From: Tissierellia bacterium
GTDB lineage: Bacteria > Bacillota > Clostridia > Tissierellales > Peptoniphilaceae
NCBI GenBank assembly: GCA_030537875.1
Contig: JAUNVC010000012.1
Coordinates: 1 to 41,035 of the forward strand
Direction of reading: 5' to 3'
DNA: 41,035 nucleotides
The translations under genes and the position numbers were made by a program. The notes beneath the pieces were generated by a model, which worked only from the letters and a program-made list of their open reading frames with translations, searched no databases and was not told the DNA's origin. Positions 7,696 to 16,515 of this stretch are shown piece after piece (within the stretch, counting starts at the first letter, position 1; each line of letters opens with the position of its first letter).

Positions 7696-8382
7696 ATGAA
7701 AGATTTTAGTTTATTAGAAGTACTGGGCCCCATTATGATTGGCCCCTCAAGCTCTCACACAGCAGGAGCAGCACGTTTGGGACGAATGGGCAGCAAAATT
7801 GCCGGTCCCAATTTTTACAAGGTCGTCTTTGAGCTTCATGGCTCCTTTGCAAAAACATATGCAGGTCATGGTACGGACAAGGCTCTTCTGGCCGGTGTTA
7901 TGGGATTTACACCCAGTGATGAGAGAATTCGAGACTCCTATGCTTTGGCAGTTGAATCAGGATTAGAATTTGAATTTGTGGAAGTGGATCTAGGTTATGT
8001 TCACCCAAACACGGTCCGGATGCAATTTATGTATAAAGACCAAGAAACCTTTTATGTGCAAGGCTCCTCCATCGGTGGAGGAAATATTATCATCACCGAT
8101 ATCAACGGTACGGAGATTGAATATCGAGGAGAAAGACCTACTATTATTGCCAAATATGTGGATAAACGTGGGATTTTATCAAAAATTACGTCTCTTTTCT
8201 CCATATCAGGTATCAACATTGCTAATATGTCCGTTATACGGAATCGAAAAATTGCTACTTTGGTCTGCGAGTTGGAAGGTGAAGTGGATAACTCCATTGT
8301 CGATGACATCAATCGATTGTATACCTTTGACTTCATAAAGTTTATTAGCCCCGGGAAGGAGGATGACGCATATGTACAATAA
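7696..8382 (+). CDS. sdaAB: L-serine dehydratase, iron-sulfur-dependent, beta subunit
   Basis: This is the 228-residue beta subunit of the two-subunit Fe-S L-serine deaminase, which turns L-serine into pyruvate and ammonia. The N-terminal SDH-beta domain is recognised by LGPIMIGPSSSHTAGA at about residues 10-25. The C-terminal ACT domain (about residues 150-220, IIAKYVDKRGILSKI) is the regulatory part. An AAAGG ribosome binding site sits 5 bases before ATG 7696, overlapping the end of the gene upstream. The alpha-subunit gene follows with overlapping ends. The length and motifs are normal for clostridia, where the enzyme supplies pyruvate during amino-acid fermentation. Confidence 0.96.
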   Translation: MKDFSLLEVLGPIMIGPSSSHTAGAARLGRMGSKIAGPNFYKVVFELHGSFAKTYAGHGTDKALLAGVMGFTPSDERIRDSYALAVESGLEFEFVEVDLGYVHPNTVRMQFMYKDQETFYVQGSSIGGGNIIITDINGTEIEYRGERPTIIAKYVDKRGILSKITSLFSISGINIANMSVIRNRKIATLVCELEGEVDNSIVDDINRLYTFDFIKFISPGKEDDAYVQ

Positions 8383-9280
8383 AGCCCTTGATGTATGGCA
8401 AATTCACACCTCTACCGGAAAAGAAGTCTGGGAGATTGCCTTGGAGAAAGACATTGAAAACACAGGTCTTGGCAGAGAGGAACTTTTAGAAAAATTACGA
8501 AAAACACTCCAGGTCATGCGAGAAAGTGCATACAAAGGTTTGGATGAGGCCGTTTATTCTCTTTCTGGCATCACAGGTGGAAACGGTAAAAGATTGAACG
8601 ATTATAAGAACGAGGCTGTCTCTGGTACCGTCATGTCGAGGGCTATGGCCATGGCCCTATCAGTTGCAGAGGTAAATGCTTCCATGGGGAGAATTGTCGC
8701 CGCCCCAACTGCCGGTGCCAGTGGAATTTTGCCCGCCGTCCTATTTACAATGCAAGAACAATATAACTATTCCGATGAAGAGTTGCTGAAAGCTCTTATC
8801 ACTGCTGGAGTCATCGGTCAAATCATTGCACAAAATGCGAGCATATCCGGTGCTGAAGGTGGATGTCAAGCAGAGTGTGGAAGTGCCGCTGCTATGGGAG
8901 CTGCTGCTATTTGTTATTTGAAAGGCTATGACCTTCATGTAAGTTTTGCAGCTTCTGCTTTTGCCATAAAAAATGTTCTGGGACTTGTGTGTGATCCCAT
9001 TTGTGGCTTGGTTGAATACCCATGTAACTTGCGGAATGCCAATGGCGTTGTCAATGCCATTGTATCGGCCGACCTTGCCATGGCAGGTGTCCCCTGTCTC
9101 ATTCCCTTAGATGAAACCATTGATGCCATGCGAAGAGTGGGAGGATCCTTGCCAGAGGCCTTGCGAGAAACAGCTCTCGGTGGAGTTGCCGCAACACCCG
9201 CGGCCAAAAGCATCGAAGCCGCTTGGAGAAATTCTTCTGAATCAACTTGTGAAACGAAATGTGGCGGAGCTTGTCACTAA
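8372..9280 (+). CDS. sdaAA: L-serine dehydratase, iron-sulfur-dependent, alpha subunit
   Basis: The 302-residue catalytic subunit has the conserved cysteine-bearing blocks that hold the 4Fe-4S cluster: GGCQAECGSAAAMG, GLVCDPICGLVEYPC, and a Cys-rich C-terminus (CETKCGGACH). It forms the active serine dehydratase with the beta subunit encoded upstream. I chose ATG 8372 because AAGGAGG ends 9 bases before it; the ATG at 8363 directly abuts that site and would be unusable. The gene overlaps the sdaAB stop by 11 bases, which suggests translational coupling. A strong terminator at 9311-9336 closes the unit. Confidence 0.96.
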   Translation: MYNKALDVWQIHTSTGKEVWEIALEKDIENTGLGREELLEKLRKTLQVMRESAYKGLDEAVYSLSGITGGNGKRLNDYKNEAVSGTVMSRAMAMALSVAEVNASMGRIVAAPTAGASGILPAVLFTMQEQYNYSDEELLKALITAGVIGQIIAQNASISGAEGGCQAECGSAAAMGAAAICYLKGYDLHVSFAASAFAIKNVLGLVCDPICGLVEYPCNLRNANGVVNAIVSADLAMAGVPCLIPLDETIDAMRRVGGSLPEALRETALGGVAATPAAKSIEAAWRNSSESTCETKCGGACH

Positions 9281-9310
9281 AAAACATAATATGATTTGTC
9301 AGACATAAAA

Positions 9311-9336
9311 ATCAGGATGTTTATCCTGATTTTTTT
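9311..9336 (+). terminator. Bidirectional terminator between sdaAA and the MATE gene
   Basis: An 8-bp perfect stem ATCAGGAT/ATCCTGAT with a 4-base loop is followed by seven T on the plus strand and preceded by a run of A. It can therefore end transcription of the convergent genes on both strands. Confidence 0.9.
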
Positions 9337-9343
9337 ATCTAAC

Positions 9344-10729
9344 CTATTCATACAATTTAATATCCATCCATTTGTAGCTCCTGTACCTTGTTTCAATCAC
9401 GATAAAACGTATGATTTGCTCAATGGCAAGAGCATACCAAGCTCCCATCAGACCCAGTCCCAATTCTAAAACAAAAAATCTCGAGAGTAGGGTTCGCACA
9501 ACCAAAATACCAATAAAAGCCGATACTAAGGGGGGAATCGTATCTCCCGCTCCCCTCAGCGCCCCCGTCGTTAACAGTTGCACTGTCTGAAATGGTTGCA
9601 CCAGAGCGATAATACTTAATAATTTTCCACCCATATTGATAATCTGTTCCGAGTTTCTGTAAAGACTCACAATGGATTTCCCAAAAAACAAAAAGATGGA
9701 TGCAGCGATAATGGATACAATCAGACCCATTTTTTTTGTTTCACTAATATAGTGTTTTGCCAATTCTTTACTTTTTGCTCCAAGGGAATGACCCACCAAG
9801 GCTGCTGCTGCAATGCCCAGTGCCTGTCCTGTAGTAAAACTTAAAGAATAGATATTCAAGGCAATGGCATGGGTAGCATAGGCTATTGTTCCCAAAGACA
9901 AGATGATTCGTATAAAGAAGAATATACCAACCCGTAAAACCATTTGTTCCAAACCGGAGGGGATTCCAATCTTTATCATGTTTCGAATGATGGTGGGATT
10001 GATACGAAAACCCGCCTTCAATTGAACCTGTAACTTTTTTTCTTTTTTTAATACATAATATGTCATTGCACTGGCTGAAAGGAACCAACAGAAGGTCGTA
10101 GATATTCCTGCCCCAACCACTCCCAATGCAGGAAGGCCGAGTTTACCATAGATAAGTATGTAGTTTCCGATTACATTCAAAAAATTCGCACATAAATTTA
10201 TAATCATGGGCGTCTTTGTGTTTTGTACCCCACGCAAACACGCAGTAATGGCAAATTTGTACGATTGCAATAAGACCCCAAACCCTAGGATCCTAAAATA
10301 GACTGGACCATATTGTAAGTGATCTGGCGTAGCACCGATAAATTTCATTAGAGGAATGGTAAAGAATTGGGTGGCCAAAAACAGAGGAATACCAACTATA
10401 CATACGCTCAAAACTACAACATGCTTCACCACATCTTGCAATTTTTCTCTTTGATTGGCACCTAAGTACCTGGAAACAAGAGCCGTTCCCCCGACACAAA
10501 AGGCCTGGATAAGTGCAATCCCTAAGAAAACCATTTGATTTGTAATTCCGACAGAACCAACCGATGCAGCTGCCTCAACTTCATTGGTTATATTTCCAAG
10601 CATCATCATATCCACCATGCCAAACAAAGCGGATACAACGAGTTCCATAAAAACAGGCCATGCTGTGATTACAATTTTCTTTCTTACCTGTTTTAAATCG
10701 GTTGGTAACGGTACTTTTTCATCCTTCAT
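9344..10729 (-). CDS. MATE family multidrug/metabolite exporter
   Basis: The 461-residue protein is strongly hydrophobic with about 12 transmembrane helices. It has the internal two-fold pattern of the MATE (NorM/DinF) family. Typical pieces are the N-terminal TAWPVFMELVVSALFGMVDMMMLG and the second-half GIPSGLEQMVLRVG, with TTGALRGAGDTIPPL near the end. The family exports cationic compounds using a sodium or proton gradient; the substrate here cannot be predicted. Its ATG overlaps the stop of the phosphohexomutase gene in an ATGA arrangement, so the two genes are coupled although functionally unrelated. A shared terminator follows at 9311-9336. Confidence 0.93.
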   Translation of the reverse strand: MKDEKVPLPTDLKQVRKKIVITAWPVFMELVVSALFGMVDMMMLGNITNEVEAAASVGSVGITNQMVFLGIALIQAFCVGGTALVSRYLGANQREKLQDVVKHVVVLSVCIVGIPLFLATQFFTIPLMKFIGATPDHLQYGPVYFRILGFGVLLQSYKFAITACLRGVQNTKTPMIINLCANFLNVIGNYILIYGKLGLPALGVVGAGISTTFCWFLSASAMTYYVLKKEKKLQVQLKAGFRINPTIIRNMIKIGIPSGLEQMVLRVGIFFFIRIILSLGTIAYATHAIALNIYSLSFTTGQALGIAAAALVGHSLGAKSKELAKHYISETKKMGLIVSIIAASIFLFFGKSIVSLYRNSEQIINMGGKLLSIIALVQPFQTVQLLTTGALRGAGDTIPPLVSAFIGILVVRTLLSRFFVLELGLGLMGAWYALAIEQIIRFIVIETRYRSYKWMDIKLYE

Positions 10730-12357
10730 TTTGCTCTCCTTTTCATTTCTTCTCCCAAACTATGAACCTCCTCTTCCGCTTTTCTGTGATTGAGATCCAC
10801 AGCATAAATATAAAATTTTAATTTTGGTTCTGTCCCAGAGGGACGTATGGCAAGTCGAACGCCACCTTCCAAAGTATAGACCAGGGCATTGGTCCTCATA
10901 AATGGATCTTTTTCTAGTGAATAGTCTACACGGTTTAGCACCTTTCGGTCTGCTAAGGTATCTATATCCTTATTTCTAAAGGTTTCCATCAGTTGATCCA
11001 TTCTCTTTTTCCCATCAAGGCCTTCAAAATACACAGAGAAATTATTTTCTGCATGGAATCCATATCGTCTATATAGATCTTGTAGTATATCCCATAAAGT
11101 CTTTTCCTTGACGGCATAATATTCCGCCATTTCCGCTAAAAGAAATGCTGCGGAAATGCCATCCTTATCTCTCACAAAATCAGTGAGTTCATATCCAATA
11201 CTTTCCTCGTATCCCAATACAAAGTCTTCCTCACTACCATCTAAGCGATGGGCAATTTCTGCAATGTTTTTAAAACCAGTAAGAGTTTCTACTACACGAT
11301 GTCCATAGTCTTTCGCTATTGTTGCGCCAAAATCATCGGTGACAATGGTTTTTACCAAAACACCGTGTTTCGTTTTATCCTTTCTCTGCTGACATAGATA
11401 GGCAGTAAACAATGCACCCAATTGATTGCCGGTCAAGTGGTGGAAGGCATCCCCTTTCCAAACCATGGCACTCAATCTATCCCCATCCGGATCATTGGCC
11501 AATATGAGATTTCTGTTTGTCTTGATTGCCAATTTTTTTGCAATGGCAAAGGTTTCTTCCATCTCTGGATTGGGATAGGGGATGGTCGAAAAGTCTGGAT
11601 CTGGATATATTTGTTCTTCGGGCATAATGAAGTCAAATCCTGCCTTTGTAAAAATAGACTCCATCGCTCTTTTTGCACATCCATTATAGGGTGAATATAC
11701 AAAGGGAACCTTTGGAGTTGAAATCTCAAAGGTTTGTAAAGCCATGACCTCATTTTCATACTCCTGAAGAAGATCCTTGGGAACCGTTTGCCATGCAACT
11801 CCTTCGGTTGTTTTCAACGCCTCATGGGGAACCTTGGACATCCATTGCTGTATCCTATCTGCATCATCGTATAAAATCTGAGATCCTTTTTCTGCATACA
11901 CCTTATAGCCATTGTAGTCCCTAGGGTTATGAGATGCAGTGACCATAATACCAGCCGATGTCTTTAAGTATCTGATGGCATAACTAAGTTCGGGTGTCGC
12001 TACAATCGTATCAAAAAGGAAAACTCTCACTCCAAGATTTGAAAGAGTTCTAGCTGATTCTTCTGCAAATTCTTTGGAGTGATGACGCATATCATATCCT
12101 ATTACAATAGATGTATTGTTTGGATATTTTTCAAGAATCCATTGTCCAATGGCAATAGCCGCTTTTTTTACGGTATAGATGTTCATTCGATTGGTTCCCA
12201 GGCCCATCAATCCTCGCAACCCAGCCGTTCCAAAGGTCAAATCTCCCAAAAAAGCTCCTTCTATTTCTTCTTCCGACATGGCTTTCATTTCCTTCTTCTG
12301 TTGTTCTCCGATGATGGGTGATTGTAACCACTCCATATATTTTTCTTTTGGTATCAT
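10726..12357 (-). CDS. pgcA: Phosphoglucomutase/phosphomannomutase (alpha-D-phosphohexomutase)
   Basis: The 543-residue enzyme belongs to the alpha-D-phosphohexomutase family, which interconverts hexose 1- and 6-phosphates. All four active-site loops are present: TASHNPRDYNGYK with the phosphoserine, the metal loop DPDGDRL, the sugar-binding GYEESIGYE, and the phosphate-binding RPSGTEPK near the C-terminus. The length matches the Bacillus PgcA/PgmA type. I chose ATG 12357, right after AAAGGAG, over an in-frame ATG at 12396, because the latter lies inside the terminator hairpin of the tRNA-Sec gene. It lies downstream of tRNA-Sec and overlaps the MATE gene. Confidence 0.94.
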   Translation of the reverse strand: MIPKEKYMEWLQSPIIGEQQKKEMKAMSEEEIEGAFLGDLTFGTAGLRGLMGLGTNRMNIYTVKKAAIAIGQWILEKYPNNTSIVIGYDMRHHSKEFAEESARTLSNLGVRVFLFDTIVATPELSYAIRYLKTSAGIMVTASHNPRDYNGYKVYAEKGSQILYDDADRIQQWMSKVPHEALKTTEGVAWQTVPKDLLQEYENEVMALQTFEISTPKVPFVYSPYNGCAKRAMESIFTKAGFDFIMPEEQIYPDPDFSTIPYPNPEMEETFAIAKKLAIKTNRNLILANDPDGDRLSAMVWKGDAFHHLTGNQLGALFTAYLCQQRKDKTKHGVLVKTIVTDDFGATIAKDYGHRVVETLTGFKNIAEIAHRLDGSEEDFVLGYEESIGYELTDFVRDKDGISAAFLLAEMAEYYAVKEKTLWDILQDLYRRYGFHAENNFSVYFEGLDGKKRMDQLMETFRNKDIDTLADRKVLNRVDYSLEKDPFMRTNALVYTLEGGVRLAIRPSGTEPKLKFYIYAVDLNHRKAEEEVHSLGEEMKRRAK

Positions 12358-12373
12358 ACCTTCTCCTTTTTGC

Positions 12374-12397
12374 AAAAAAAGATGCTCAAAGAGCATC
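12374..12397 (-). terminator. Terminator of the sel operon after tRNA-Sec
   Basis: A 7-bp stem GATGCTC/GAGCATC with a 3-base loop is followed on the minus strand by seven T. It lies 3 bases after the CCA end of tRNA-Sec and before the ribosome binding site of the phosphohexomutase gene. Confidence 0.88.
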
Positions 12398-12400
12398 TAT

Positions 12401-12497
12401 TGGCGGGAGTACGTGCGAATCGAACACACCAATGAAGCTCTGAACTCCATTCGCCGGTTTTGAAGACCGGAGGGCTCACCAGAACCCATCTACCCCC
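12401..12497 (-). tRNA. selC: tRNA-Sec (anticodon UCA)
   Basis: This is a 97-base tRNA with encoded CCA. The anticodon loop CTTCAAA is closed by CCGGT/ACCGG and gives anticodon UCA, which reads UGA. The features special to tRNA-Sec are visible: a long acceptor strand (8 bases, 5' GGGGGTAG against GTACTCCC, with the eighth pair a G-G mismatch as I read it), a 6-bp D stem GGGTTC/GAGCCC with a 4-base loop, and a long variable arm with a 7-bp stem AATGGAG/CTTCATT. The T arm is GTGTG-TTCGATT-CGCAC. It lies in the same direction as selD-selA-selB and is followed by a terminator, so one transcript can carry the whole selenocysteine pathway. Confidence 0.95.
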
Positions 12498-12542
12498 TCG
12501 TAGTGACCTATATAGTATAGACCATTTACGAAAAAATTGCAA

Positions 12543-13232
12543 CTAGTCTTCAGGAATTTTAAAGAAATATCCTGTGCCATACTTTGTGTGAATGTATTTT
12601 GGATGCTTTGTGGAGGGTTCTATTTTTCTTCTAACTCTTCGTACATGAACATCCACTGAACGAAGGTCTCCATAGAATTCATACCCCCAAACCAGACTCA
12701 TTAACTCTTCACGTGTAAAAATTTTTCCTGCATTGGATGACAATACATAGAGCAAATCAAATTCTTTCCCAGTTAGGGGGATGACTTCATCTCCTTTTAC
12801 CAAGACTCTTCCTAAGGTCTTGACCTGATAATCATCAAAAGATATATCTCCACGATTGTGATCTTGTTTTTCCGTATTCTGTCTTCTTTTGATGGCCTTG
12901 ATTCGCGCCTTTAGCTCCAATATGTTAAAGGGTTTCACCACATAATCATCAGCACCGTATTCCAAGGCAAGAATCTTATTGATGTCCTCATTATTTTTAG
13001 AAATCACGATGATGGGTATGTCAGATACCCGTCGAATATCTTGAATAAAGGTAAAATCTTGCTTTTGCTGCATCTCAATATCCGTAAGCACGATATCGTA
13101 ACTATTAGACTTGACCCTCTTAAGCGCTTCCCCCGTATCATCGCATAGCACCACCGAATAGTCATCTTGTTGCATAGAATATTTTACATTCTTAGCCAAC
13201 ATTTGGTCACTATCTACAATTAGAATTTTCAT
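12543..13232 (-). CDS. OmpR/PhoB-family response regulator embedded in the sel operon
   Basis: This 229-residue protein has a receiver domain (residues 1-120) and a winged-helix DNA-binding domain (about 130-227). The phosphoacceptor is Asp51 (DIVLTDIEM), the switch lysine is Lys100 (YVVKPF), and Ser78 occupies the switch Ser/Thr place. One member of the acidic pair near the N-terminus is replaced: it reads VDSD where VDDE is usual. Its start codon overlaps the selB stop as TAATG, so it should be translated with selB. No histidine kinase gene is found anywhere in the window, which makes it an orphan regulator. A link to selenium metabolism is only suggested by position. tRNA-Sec follows 45 bases later. 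Confidence 0.92.
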   Translation of the reverse strand: MKILIVDSDQMLAKNVKYSMQQDDYSVVLCDDTGEALKRVKSNSYDIVLTDIEMQQKQDFTFIQDIRRVSDIPIIVISKNNEDINKILALEYGADDYVVKPFNILELKARIKAIKRRQNTEKQDHNRGDISFDDYQVKTLGRVLVKGDEVIPLTGKEFDLLYVLSSNAGKIFTREELMSLVWGYEFYGDLRSVDVHVRRVRRKIEPSTKHPKYIHTKYGTGYFFKIPED

Positions 13233-15115
13233 TAGATATCCTTTCTTTTCAACAAGACTCTAACATCACCGTTTCTCTTAGTTATCTTTTTTGCATCGAA
13301 ATATTCTAATAATCCCACTGCTGTCTTTCGATTGGTGTCGCACAGATCTCTATATTCTTTGACATCCAGCTCTTCGTGTTCTTTAAACCATTGATACAGT
13401 GCATTTTGTGCCTTCAAAAATGCAGCATGGGTCAAATACTCACCATGAATATCGACCAGTTTCTTATCTGCCGCCATGGCCGATACTAGATCTGAGGAAA
13501 TCTCTCCAAGCTCGTCTTTTCGATACAATCGATTTTCTTGTTCCATGAGGAGGAGCACTTGCTCCATTTGTTTCTTATCTTGGTCCGTGTAGGTTCTTAT
13601 AAAATCACTCTTAAATAAAACTTCCTTATCCGTTCCAATTTCCTCTTCCGCTGCAATCCGTTCCAATAGGATGTCTTGAATTTTTCCAGACAATCCCTTA
13701 AAGAAACGATTTCTTACCTCCTCAACGGGGATTCCCGTACGTAGAGGTTGGTTTTTGTGGAAATCGGTTAGCAAAGCGAGTATGTTTTCTTTTAGCTGAG
13801 CCAAATCCTCTTTCAATACAATGATGTGATCTTTCAATATCTCAGCTTTGCCTTGGTCTTCCAAGGTTTCTATCAATGTCTTCGCCTCTTCATCTTCAAT
13901 ATTCATATGGCGACTCAAATCATTCAAGGTTAAATAATCTTTCTTGTGATCTAATAATATGCCCATGGCCGATTGTAGGATATCTCCATCTTTCAACGCC
14001 ATATGATGGAGTGCCTCTTCTTTGAATCGTTTCTTCCTTGAGGCCTGCAGCTCTAATATTTCTCCACCACCAATGGTAATCACAGGACTAAAAAATCGAA
14101 TGATAAACTTATCTTTTCTTCTCGCCGAAATCTTCTCCTCCAGTTTAAGTTGGACAAAGGCACTTTCCCCTGGCAATAGCTCATCTCTGTCTAACAAATG
14201 CACCCTTGCGAAAGTCTCTGTGCTCGATACATAAAAGCGAACTCTCGATTTGTTTTTTAGGGTATAGGGTGAATCCTCCAATAAGACGAGTTTGGCATCC
14301 AATAGATCAGAGACCAATAGGCTCTCTGGAAAAGCAACAACCGAGCCTCTCTCAATATCTTCCGTCTTTAATTTATTCAAGTTCATAGCCACTCTCTGAG
14401 AACTGTGGCTTTCTGTTGTGTCCTCTCCGTGGACCTGTAAACTCCTAATTTTCGTCTCCAGTTTTTGAGGATAAATCATTACTTCATCGCCGACGGAGAA
14501 TTTACCCATAATTTGTGTCCCCGTTACAACCGTGCCAATACCTTTTAAACTAAAAACACGATCGACAGGCAAAATTCCTTCCTTCTCCGACTCAACATCA
14601 TCCAATTCCTGGGCTGCCTTGGATATGAGGTCTTTCAATTCATCAAAACCTTCCAATGTTTTTGAACTAACCAAAACAATGGGGGCATCTTTTAAAAAAG
14701 TTCCCTGGAGCTGATCATGGATATCTTCTCTTACCAGCTCTGCCCATTCTTCTTCAACCATATCCTTTTTTGTGAGTACCACAATTCCTTTTTCAACTCC
14801 CAAGAGTTCAAGAATATGGAGATGTTCCTTGGTCTGTGGCATAATTCCCTCGTCAGCTGCAATGACCATGAGTACCATATCCATCCCGTGGACACCAGCC
14901 AACATATTTCTAACAAATTTCTCATGACCTGGAACATCCACAATTCCAATACGAATCCCCGTGGGATCGTCATAATAGGTAAATCCCAAGTCGATGGTAA
15001 TACCTCTCTTCTGTTCTTCTTCCAGTCGATCTGTATTTCTTCCTGTTAGCCCACGAACCAAGGATGTCTTTCCATGGTCAATATGTCCTGCTGTCCCCAA
15101 TATAAAATGTTTCAT
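13232..15115 (-). CDS. selB: Selenocysteine-specific translation elongation factor
   Basis: SelB (627 residues) is the GTPase that brings Sec-tRNA to UGA codons marked by a SECIS hairpin. The GTP-binding motifs are G1 GTAGHIDHGKTS (residues 7-18), DVPGH at 60-64, and TKKD. Translation-factor beta-barrel domains follow, and then a C-terminal half made of winged-helix domains that bind the SECIS RNA (from about residue 370 on). The length is usual for the family. Its ATG overlaps the selA stop by four bases, and its stop overlaps the response-regulator start. It works with SelA, SelD and tRNA-Sec encoded in the same operon. At least one target, the UGA codon of selD, lies in this window. Confidence 0.97.
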   Translation of the reverse strand: MKHFILGTAGHIDHGKTSLVRGLTGRNTDRLEEEQKRGITIDLGFTYYDDPTGIRIGIVDVPGHEKFVRNMLAGVHGMDMVLMVIAADEGIMPQTKEHLHILELLGVEKGIVVLTKKDMVEEEWAELVREDIHDQLQGTFLKDAPIVLVSSKTLEGFDELKDLISKAAQELDDVESEKEGILPVDRVFSLKGIGTVVTGTQIMGKFSVGDEVMIYPQKLETKIRSLQVHGEDTTESHSSQRVAMNLNKLKTEDIERGSVVAFPESLLVSDLLDAKLVLLEDSPYTLKNKSRVRFYVSSTETFARVHLLDRDELLPGESAFVQLKLEEKISARRKDKFIIRFFSPVITIGGGEILELQASRKKRFKEEALHHMALKDGDILQSAMGILLDHKKDYLTLNDLSRHMNIEDEEAKTLIETLEDQGKAEILKDHIIVLKEDLAQLKENILALLTDFHKNQPLRTGIPVEEVRNRFFKGLSGKIQDILLERIAAEEEIGTDKEVLFKSDFIRTYTDQDKKQMEQVLLLMEQENRLYRKDELGEISSDLVSAMAADKKLVDIHGEYLTHAAFLKAQNALYQWFKEHEELDVKEYRDLCDTNRKTAVGLLEYFDAKKITKRNGDVRVLLKRKDI

Positions 15116-16515
15116 TTCACTTCCTCCAAAGAAGAAAACGCCTCATAAATAACCTCATCATCTCCCGCCAGTAGTGTTCTTGGATCTATGATATATTGTC
15201 CATTATGGATACGACCAACAATTGGAATTATATATGATCTCATCTTCCTATCCAAAGCCTGTTCTGAAATATCCTTGTGCCGAATCAACAATACATAGGT
15301 GGGTAATTTTTCTGTAGGTAGACTGCCTCCACCCACTTCACTATAGCTTTCTTCAATGGTTATCTCTAGAGATCCCAACGACTCCAACCTATGTTTTAAC
15401 TTTTCGGCCCTTTCTCGTACTTCACATTTCTCAAGGGTGAGCATGTGAAGCGTTGGAACGTCTTTTACAACCTTATCCCGGTGATAATAAAGTTTCAAAA
15501 TTTCTTCTAATAATTTTATGGTTATCTTATCCACCCTCAGAGCTCTTGTCAATTGGTTTTGCTTTAGCTTTTGAATGTAGTCTTTTTTCCCCACTATGAT
15601 TCCTGCTTGGGGTCCCCCTAGCAATTTATCTCCGCTGAAAGTCACCACATCAATTCCATTTTGAATACTTTCTTGGACGGTGGGTTCGTGGGTTAAGCCA
15701 TACTCTTCGAGATTGATGAGAATTCCACTTCCCAAATCCTCAATCAAAGGAATCCCATGTTCTGTAGCCAGTGCTCGGAGTTCTGATGCAAGAACTTCTT
15801 CTGTAAATCCGAAGATTCTATAATTTGACGTGTGAACTTTCATAATGGCACCCGTATCTTCTGTGATGGCATTTGCATAATCTTTTAAATGGGTTTTATT
15901 TGTCGTACCCACTTCCTTCAGCGTACAACCCCCATATTCCATCACATCGGGTATGCGAAAAGAACCACCAATCTCGATGAGCTCTCCTCGGCTTATAATC
16001 ACTTCTTTACCTTTGGCAAAGGTTGAAAGAACCAATAAAACAGCTGCCGCATTGTTGTTGACAACAATGGCATCTTCCGCACCCGTAATATCACAGAGAA
16101 TCTCTTCCAGATGAGAATAGCGGGAACCACGTTTTCCATTTTCCAAGTCATATTCTAGATTGGAATAGGTTCCCAAAATGTCACTGACTTTTTCCGAAAG
16201 CTCTTGAGGAACCAAACTTCTTCCCAAATTGGTATGAATGACCGTGCCCGTACCATTGATAACTCGCTTGAGTCGATTTCGAAACTTGTTTTTTAAGCGT
16301 GTTTCCAGATCACTTGAAATATTGGATATGGCCATGGATATGTTCTCGGCCGATTCTCCTGATTGAATTTTCTCTCGAATTTTTTCCAACACAAAACATA
16401 CTTCCTTGTGTAGAAGATCTGCTGGATACTCTTTTTTTAATGGAATCAATGGATCGCTCTTTAAAAGTTCATCGACTTTGGGTATCATCCGATACATATT
16501 TTCTTGTCCCTTCAA
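15112..16515 (-). CDS. selA: L-seryl-tRNA(Sec) selenium transferase
   Basis: SelA (467 residues with the start used here) is the PLP enzyme that converts Ser-tRNA-Sec to Sec-tRNA-Sec with selenophosphate. The PLP lysine is Lys297 in TFSGDKLLGGPQAG. The N-terminal IPKVDELL and the block RVINGTGTVIHTNLGRS are typical for the family. The start given is TTG 16515, overlapping the selD stop as TTGA with AAGGGG upstream. An ATG at 16497 with AAGGGA upstream is an equally reasonable start and would remove six residues. Its end overlaps selB. The chain of overlaps from comEA through selB indicates one transcript and coupled translation. Confidence 0.96.
   Translation of the reverse strand: MKGQENMYRMIPKVDELLKSDPLIPLKKEYPADLLHKEVCFVLEKIREKIQSGESAENISMAISNISSDLETRLKNKFRNRLKRVINGTGTVIHTNLGRSLVPQELSEKVSDILGTYSNLEYDLENGKRGSRYSHLEEILCDITGAEDAIVVNNNAAAVLLVLSTFAKGKEVIISRGELIEIGGSFRIPDVMEYGGCTLKEVGTTNKTHLKDYANAITEDTGAIMKVHTSNYRIFGFTEEVLASELRALATEHGIPLIEDLGSGILINLEEYGLTHEPTVQESIQNGIDVVTFSGDKLLGGPQAGIIVGKKDYIQKLKQNQLTRALRVDKITIKLLEEILKLYYHRDKVVKDVPTLHMLTLEKCEVRERAEKLKHRLESLGSLEITIEESYSEVGGGSLPTEKLPTYVLLIRHKDISEQALDRKMRSYIIPIVGRIHNGQYIIDPRTLLAGDDEVIYEAFSSLEEVK

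Noticed and set aside
12357-12396. Upstream in-frame ATG for the phosphohexomutase gene
   Set aside because: The ATG lies in the terminator hairpin of tRNA-Sec; the later ATG has AAAGGAG.
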